From Paenibacillus soyae (GTDB taxonomy: Bacteria > Bacillota > Bacilli > Paenibacillales > Paenibacillaceae): 64,000 nucleotides of DNA. Location: assembly GCF_024623455.1 (NCBI RefSeq), contig NZ_JANIPJ010000014.1, positions 124,001 to 188,000 of the forward strand. Reading direction: 5' to 3'. How positions within the stretch are numbered: position 1 is the stretch's first letter; each line of letters begins with the position of its first letter. The notes below the pieces were generated by a model that was given only the letters and a program-made list of their open reading frames with translations, did no database searches and was not told the origin of the DNA. A program made the translations under genes and the position numbers. Below are positions 59,587-64,000 of this stretch, piece by piece.

Positions 59587-60858
59587 TTATGCCTTCCTTT
59601 TGCCCCGCCGGCCGATGAGCCAAACGACGACCGCGATAGCCGGCGGATACAGAGCCGACCACCCGAGGAACGGGTACAGGCAGAGCGTGCACGCGAACGA
59701 AATGATCGCCGCCGGTCTTCCTAGCTTGCTGCCCTTCAGAAGCTTAACGCCAGCCAGACAGCCGGCCAAATACGTCGCGACGAAGGTAGCGTTCGGCCAT
59801 TGGATGAGCTGCGACAACGTGATCACTCCGCTGTACATAAGGCCAAGCGTTACAAAGCTGCCGGCCGCGATAAACAGCAGACCGCCGGTCGGCGTGCCGA
59901 ATTTCGGGCTGACGAAGCCGAATACCTTTGGCGCCGCGCCCTCCCTGGCCAGCGAATAGGCGATCCGCGAGGCAGCGCTGACGTAGGCATTGGGACCGGC
60001 GAAGCAGATGAACAGCGCTGCGAGAGCAACAGCCCAGCCCCCCGCCTGCCCGAGCGAGAGCTGAACCATCATGCTTAAGGAAGCGGCCGAAGCGGCGCCT
60101 CCATAGCTGCCCGTCGCGATTGTGAAGTACGCGACCGAGAAATAGAGCAGCGCCACGATACCCGCGCTCCACAGCACGCCGCGTATCGCATCCCTCTCCG
60201 GGTTTACGAACTCGGAAGAGAGATGCGTGACCGCCTCCCACCCGATAAAACACCAAAACAGCAGCCCGGCCGCCTGAGCTACGCTGAACCAGCCGTGCGG
60301 CACGAACGGCGTGAACCGCTCCGCGGATTGATGGGGAATGGCGGCGAAGATGGCCAGAAGCAGAATCGCGATAATCATCGCGATCACCGCCGTCTGCACG
60401 CCTCCCGCGAGCTTCAGGCCGAATACGTTCACCACGATCGGCAGCAGCAGCATCACCGCGGCAAGCGCGTAGAGCTGATCATGGCTCAAATCGAGCAGAA
60501 CCGCGAGATATTGGGAGCCGGTGACCGCCAATACCGGAGCTCCAAGCGGGACGGACAGGTAGAAGAACCAGCCGACAAGGCTGCCGTACTGCGGCCCGAA
60601 TGCCAGCCTTGCGAAGTGTGATACACCGCCCGCGCTTGGGTATTTGGACGCGAGCAGCCCCATCGTGACGGCCATCGGCACGACGAGCAGGGACATGGCC
60701 AGCCAAGCCAGTATGGAGGCGGGTCCGGCGGCCTCCGCCGCCATTCCCGGTATGAGCAGTATGCCGGAACCGACCACGGATCCGATATAGAGAGCAATAA
60801 TCTGAGGCAGACGGAGCACTTGTCGCAAGCCGTCCGCCTGAACCGTTACATTTGACAT
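59587..60858 (-). CDS. APC-superfamily amino-acid permease (YjeH-like)
   Basis: 423 residues with about twelve helices. The first, IIALYIGSVVGSGILLIPGMAAEAAGPASILAW, carries the GSGI motif of the APC substrate site; LLFWCFIGWEAVTHLSSEFVNPERD is typical of helix 6. It resembles the YjeH group that exports methionine and branched-chain amino acids; direction is not certain. AAGGAG precedes the ATG. No hairpin with T tract is seen behind it, so read-through to the cupin gene is possible. Confidence 0.88.
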   Translation of the reverse strand: MSNVTVQADGLRQVLRLPQIIALYIGSVVGSGILLIPGMAAEAAGPASILAWLAMSLLVVPMAVTMGLLASKYPSAGGVSHFARLAFGPQYGSLVGWFFYLSVPLGAPVLAVTGSQYLAVLLDLSHDQLYALAAVMLLLPIVVNVFGLKLAGGVQTAVIAMIIAILLLAIFAAIPHQSAERFTPFVPHGWFSVAQAAGLLFWCFIGWEAVTHLSSEFVNPERDAIRGVLWSAGIVALLYFSVAYFTIATGSYGGAASAASLSMMVQLSLGQAGGWAVALAALFICFAGPNAYVSAASRIAYSLAREGAAPKVFGFVSPKFGTPTGGLLFIAAGSFVTLGLMYSGVITLSQLIQWPNATFVATYLAGCLAGVKLLKGSKLGRPAAIISFACTLCLYPFLGWSALYPPAIAVVVWLIGRRGKRKA

Positions 60859-60919
60859 CGTTTATGACTCCTTGCTTGAAAGTATTACGTTTACCATAAC
60901 GAAAATCTGTATGGCTAAG

Positions 60920-60995
60920 AAGGGGCAGATTACAGCACATGCAAGGGGACAGATTCGATACGTCGTCGTTATTTCCGATCCGCATCTGTCCCCTT
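60920..60995 (+). repeat. REP-like AAGGGGACAGAT repeats
   Basis: AAGGGGCAGAT at 60920, AAGGGGACAGAT at 60943 and its inverse ATCTGTCCCCTT at 60984-60995 (perfect 12-bp pair, 29-nt loop), then CATTTTG. It lies between the divergent permease and N-acetyltransferase genes. This core is widespread in REP-type elements linked to Y1 transposases; no transposase is present here. Confidence 0.6.
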
Positions 60996-61094
60996 CATTT
61001 TGTTGCATTCTGACCATTTAATCCATGCCAGAGTTCGAATAAGATGATGATAGATACTTGCGACCATATTCATTTCCCGAAGGAGGCTCTTCAT

Positions 61095-61976
61095 TTGCTT
61101 ACTCCGCACGAAATAAAAGCTTATTTGGAGCGGTTCGGCATGCCGGAAGTCGAGGAACCGAGCCTGGATTATTTGATGCGGCTCCATCGGGCCCATGTCG
61201 AACGCTTCTCCTGGCAAACCGTCGATATCGTCGCCGGGAGACCCGCATCCATCGACCCGAAGCAATCCGTTCAGCTGCTGCTTACCGGCCGAAGCGGCTA
61301 TTGCTTTCACCTGAACGGGGCGTTCGGCACGCTCCTCCGTTCCCTCGGCTACCAGGTCGACTGGCATCGCGCTGGCGTGCAGCCGAACGGCGAATCGCCG
61401 CGCGTGAACGGCTTTCATTTGGCTCAGACCGTTACGATCGGCGCAGGCGAGGACGGCCAAGAGCGGTGGATCGTTGACGTCGGACTTGGCGATATGCCAT
61501 ATGAGCCGCTCCCCCTTGTACATGGCTCGTATGTCCAAGGCGCCTACACGTACGGCGTTACAAGCTCCGCCGTCGCTCCAGGCGGCTGGCGGCTCGAGCA
61601 CGACGCGCTGGCCAGCTTCGTCGGCGTCGACGTCGCCCCCGAGATCGTCGATGACATCACGCCATTCCTTTCCAAACATGAGCATTACAGCACGTCGCCG
61701 GAATCGCCCTGGATGAACACCTTCCTGCTTCGTCATCGCCACGCGACAGGCGGCAACGAGCTTCGCGGCTGCATATGGAGCAGCCGCGAAGGCAAGAGCA
61801 TCCGGAAGACGGAGCTGCTCGACAAGCAGCAATGGCTGGACGTCATGGGCGACGTCTTCGGCGAGAAGCTGGTCGTCTACGACGGCTTGGAACGGGACGC
61901 CCTCTGGTCCAAGGTGCTCCGCCTGCACGAGGACTGGAAACGCGCCAAAGAAGCGGCCGACAAAGCCGCTCCGTAG
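61095..61976 (+). CDS. Arylamine N-acetyltransferase
   Basis: 293 residues from a TTG eight bases after AAGGAGG, giving MLTPHEIKAYLERFG as in relatives. Two ATGs 15-17 codons upstream have no ribosome site. Triad: Cys in SGYCFHLNGAFG, His in VNGFHLAQTV, Asp in WIVDVGLGDMPYEP. Acetylates arylamines or hydrazines with acetyl-CoA in the cytoplasm. The C-terminus is long and helical. The opposite strand is also open over most of this gene, a result of high GC, not of a second gene. Confidence 0.93.
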   Translation: MLTPHEIKAYLERFGMPEVEEPSLDYLMRLHRAHVERFSWQTVDIVAGRPASIDPKQSVQLLLTGRSGYCFHLNGAFGTLLRSLGYQVDWHRAGVQPNGESPRVNGFHLAQTVTIGAGEDGQERWIVDVGLGDMPYEPLPLVHGSYVQGAYTYGVTSSAVAPGGWRLEHDALASFVGVDVAPEIVDDITPFLSKHEHYSTSPESPWMNTFLLRHRHATGGNELRGCIWSSREGKSIRKTELLDKQQWLDVMGDVFGEKLVVYDGLERDALWSKVLRLHEDWKRAKEAADKAAP

Positions 61977-61990
61977 ATGTGTTTTGGCCC

Positions 61991-62033
61991 CCAGGCTCGC
62001 AGGCCCGCCCCCGCGGCGAGCCTGCGAGCCTGG
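61991..62033. repeat. Perfect 14-bp GC-rich inverted repeat
   Basis: CCAGGCTCGCAGGC / GCCTGCGAGCCTGG with a 15-nt loop, 14 bases past the N-acetyltransferase stop. No T tract; perhaps a non-canonical terminator. Confidence 0.6.
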
Positions 62034-62121
62034 CAAGTAGCCAAGCATATTAGACGTTCCTCACACCTCTATTTCCCCCGAACTTCCTCTTCCCAATCAC
62101 CGGGCTCAACTGCAGCACCAA

Positions 62122-62151
62122 ACAAAAAAAGCGCTCCCACAAGGAAGCGCT
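62122..62151 (-). terminator. Intrinsic terminator of map
   Basis: AGCGCTCC / GGAAGCGCT stem with seven T on the minus strand. Confidence 0.9.
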
Positions 62152-62170
62152 CTGCCTTCTTCTTCGCTCG

Positions 62171-62923
62171 CTAGTCCCACCGCGTCAGCACGACCGGGCC
62201 GTCCTTCGTGATCGCGACGGTATGCTCGAATTGGGCCGCCCAAGATCCGTCCACCGTCCGGGCCGTCCAACCGTCCATGCCGACGTAGACCTCAGGGCGG
62301 CCTGTCGTTATGATCGGCTCAATTGTGATAACCATGCCCTCCTCCAGCTTCACGCCTTGGCCCGGCGGGCCAAAGTGCTCCACCTCCGGAAACTCGTGCA
62401 TGCTGCGACCGATTCCGTGCCCGACGAACATTCGCACGACGCCGAAGCCTTCTCGCTCAGCCCTCTTCTGCACCGCATGCCCGATATCCCCGACATAATT
62501 GCCCGGCAGCGCCATCTTAATGCCGTCAAGCATCGCTTGCTTGGCCACGTGCAACAGCTTATCCGTCGCCGCGGTGGACTTGCCGACTATATACGTCCAG
62601 GCAGAATCCGCCTTCCAACCGTTCATATCCGCCACCATGTCGATCGTCACGATATCCCCGGATTCCAGCGGCTCCGAATCCGGAAAGCCGTGACAGACGA
62701 CGTCGTTCACGGATGCGCAGGTTGCGTACGGATAGCCCTTGTATCCCTTCTGCGCGGGGGTCGCCCCCCGATCTATCATGAAACGCTCTACGAACCGGTC
62801 AATCTCGCGGGTCGTCACCCCCGGCGCAAGACGCTTCGACAACGCCTTGTGGCATGCCGCCACAACCCGTCCCGCCTTGCGGATCCCCCTAATATGCTCC
62901 CGCGTCTTCAACTCTACTGACAT
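62171..62923 (-). CDS. map: Methionine aminopeptidase, type I
   Basis: 250 residues. Metal ligands appear in TIDMVADMNGWKADSAWTY (two Asp), MFVGHGIGRSMHE (His), TIEPII and FEHTVAI (two Glu); ATCASVNDVVCHGFP is the substrate pocket. It removes N-terminal Met from new proteins. It is not in the usual ribosomal-protein context (secY-adk-map), so it is likely a second copy like B. subtilis YflG. AAGGAGG precedes the ATG. Confidence 0.94.
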   Translation of the reverse strand: MSVELKTREHIRGIRKAGRVVAACHKALSKRLAPGVTTREIDRFVERFMIDRGATPAQKGYKGYPYATCASVNDVVCHGFPDSEPLESGDIVTIDMVADMNGWKADSAWTYIVGKSTAATDKLLHVAKQAMLDGIKMALPGNYVGDIGHAVQKRAEREGFGVVRMFVGHGIGRSMHEFPEVEHFGPPGQGVKLEEGMVITIEPIITTGRPEVYVGMDGWTARTVDGSWAAQFEHTVAITKDGPVVLTRWD

Positions 62924-63069
62924 TTGCGATACCTCCTTCTTAGTCGTGGGTAGAAAAGGGGCGTATATGCTTACCCTATTCCGCGAACCAAGATCTCATT
63001 ACCGCAAAAGACGGCATTTTCTCGAAGTCGGCTTCCATTCCGTTCAGCCGGCTTCTCCGAAGCCTCCAG

Positions 63070-64000
63070 CTACACTTTCTGCAGCTCCTCCAGCTCCTTG
63101 TTCTTCTCCTTGAACCGGTCGTTATGGGAGGAGACGTAAGCGTACGGCGTCGCCTCGGGGTCCATGTAAACCTTGGCGCTGTTCAGCGCCAGCACGGCAT
63201 CCGTGAATGTGCCGGCGATAAGGCCTACTTTGCTCTCGAAGCCGACGAAATCTCCCGCTCCGAATACGCCCGGAATATTGGTCTCCATCTTCGGGCCGAC
63301 GTTCGCCTTCCATTCGCCCATGTCGATGCCCCAATTCCGGATCGGACCGAAGTCCGAGCGCATGCCGTGGTTGACGATAACTGCGTCCACCTCCACCGTG
63401 CTTTCCTCTCCCGTCTCTACGTGCTGGAGCAGCACTTGGGAAATGCTTTTCCCATCCGCGCTTTGCAAGGCTTTGATTGCATATGGCGTCCGCACGTCCG
63501 CGGTTTGCTTCATCATCGACACGTTGCGCTCCAACCCGCCGAAGCTGTCGCGGCGATGCACAACCGTCACGCTGGCCGCCACGTGCGCCAGCTCGTTAGC
63601 CCAATCCACGGCGGAATCGCCTCCGCCGGAGATCAGCACTCTTTGGCCGCGGAAGCGCTCCAGCTCCTGCACCGTATAATACAGGTTGCTTACCTCATAA
63701 CGATCGGCTCCTTCAATCTCCAGCTTCGCAAGCTTCCGAATGCCGTACCCGCATGTCATGATAACCGTCTTCGTATGATGCCTGTTTCCGCTCGCCGCCG
63801 TCAGCAGGAACGTGCCGTCCTCCTGCTTATCCAATCCGACAATCTGCTCGTTCATCACGACCGTCGGGTCGAAGGTCATGCCCTGCTGTATAATTTGCTC
63901 AAGCAGCTTCTCGGCCCGAGTCGGCACGACGCCGCCTACGTCCCATACGATCTTCTCCGGATAGAGCAGCATCCTGCCCCCCAATTGATCCTGCGCCTCG
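63070..64000 (-). CDS. Ferredoxin/flavodoxin-NADP reductase, type 2 (partial)
   Basis: The 3' 310 codons; the gene runs off the window edge, so the N-terminal FAD motif is not seen. EAQDQLGGRMLLYPEKIVWDVGG matches the YumC-type thioredoxin-reductase-like FNR. RVLISGGGDSAVDWANEL and VVHRRDSFGG bind NADPH; PGVFGAGDFVGFESKVGLIAGTFTDAVLALNSAKVYMDP is the second FAD contact. It passes electrons from NADPH to ferredoxin or flavodoxin. There is no CxxC redox pair, which excludes thioredoxin reductase. No clear terminator lies in the 146 bases up to the map gene. Confidence 0.92.
   Translation of the reverse strand, partial: EAQDQLGGRMLLYPEKIVWDVGGVVPTRAEKLLEQIIQQGMTFDPTVVMNEQIVGLDKQEDGTFLLTAASGNRHHTKTVIMTCGYGIRKLAKLEIEGADRYEVSNLYYTVQELERFRGQRVLISGGGDSAVDWANELAHVAASVTVVHRRDSFGGLERNVSMMKQTADVRTPYAIKALQSADGKSISQVLLQHVETGEESTVEVDAVIVNHGMRSDFGPIRNWGIDMGEWKANVGPKMETNIPGVFGAGDFVGFESKVGLIAGTFTDAVLALNSAKVYMDPEATPYAYVSSHNDRFKEKNKELEELQKV

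Noticed and set aside
60969..62048. 359-codon minus-strand frame
   Set aside because: Antisense to the N-acetyltransferase gene, whose catalytic triad is intact; no ribosome site.
1..64000. CRISPR array, rRNA, tRNA, prophage
   Set aside because: No regularly spaced direct repeats with unique spacers, no RNA gene signature and no phage gene cluster were found; the one holin-like protein stands alone.

Overview
The window reads as chromosomal DNA of a spore-forming Firmicute close to Paenibacillus. The reasons are an sspH-type small acid-soluble spore protein gene, strong AAGGAGG-type ribosome sites, secreted copper-amine-oxidase-like stalk-domain proteins, an LplABC/YesMN-type sugar uptake locus with its own two-component system, a meso-diaminopimelate dehydrogenase, and a mixed accessory gene load. 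No rRNA, tRNA, CRISPR array, complete insertion sequence or prophage was seen. The genus is an inference from gene content only.

Layout, left to right. (1) 1-8 kb: a structured repeat array, a c-di-GMP-I riboswitch controlling a secreted coiled-coil/stalk protein, an EamA exporter behind a sugar-nucleotide-type epimerase, and a 1366-residue secreted protein with six PPC modules and an LCAT-like hydrolase. (2) 8-16 kb: a NarL-type sensor kinase/response regulator pair diverging from a small membrane protein, sspH, a one-domain jelly-roll protein, and ddh next to gdhA (nitrogen and diaminopimelate metabolism). (3) 16-20 kb: an AT-rich island followed by a probable effector/chaperone pair, a zinc-ribbon alpha-CTD-like protein and three tandem paralogues with a mother-cell-type promoter element. 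(4) 20-42 kb: ordinary metabolic, transport and regulatory genes (type I pullulanase, LysR, DUF2252, MFS, ABC-F, a heterodimeric ABC exporter, a TetR-controlled esterase/kinase operon and a MerR-controlled SDR). A deletion scar sits at about 30.1 kb. (5) 42-50 kb: an Lpl-type ABC importer fed by a response regulator / histidine kinase / response regulator trio; the first regulator has no canonical start codon. (6) 50-56 kb: a MerR/aldo-keto reductase pair, an ECF sigma/anti-sigma pair, a TxpA/RatA-like type I toxin-antitoxin locus and a rearranged stretch holding sulfurtransferase 3'-end remnants and 11-bp phased GTTGAY repeats. (7) 56-64 kb: small holin-like protein, DUF1697, a second copy of the repeat array, a membrane-anchored molybdopterin oxidoreductase, cupin, amino-acid permease, arylamine N-acetyltransferase, a second-type methionine aminopeptidase and the 3' part of a ferredoxin-NADP reductase.

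Most genes lie on the minus strand in short units ending in clear intrinsic terminators. Several start sites were moved from the longest reading frame to the codon that carries the Shine-Dalgarno sequence. The most unusual items are the effector/chaperone pair, the type I toxin locus with an orphan antitoxin-like copy 25 kb away, the two matching repeat arrays, the phased GTTGAY doublets, and the AUC-started response regulator.
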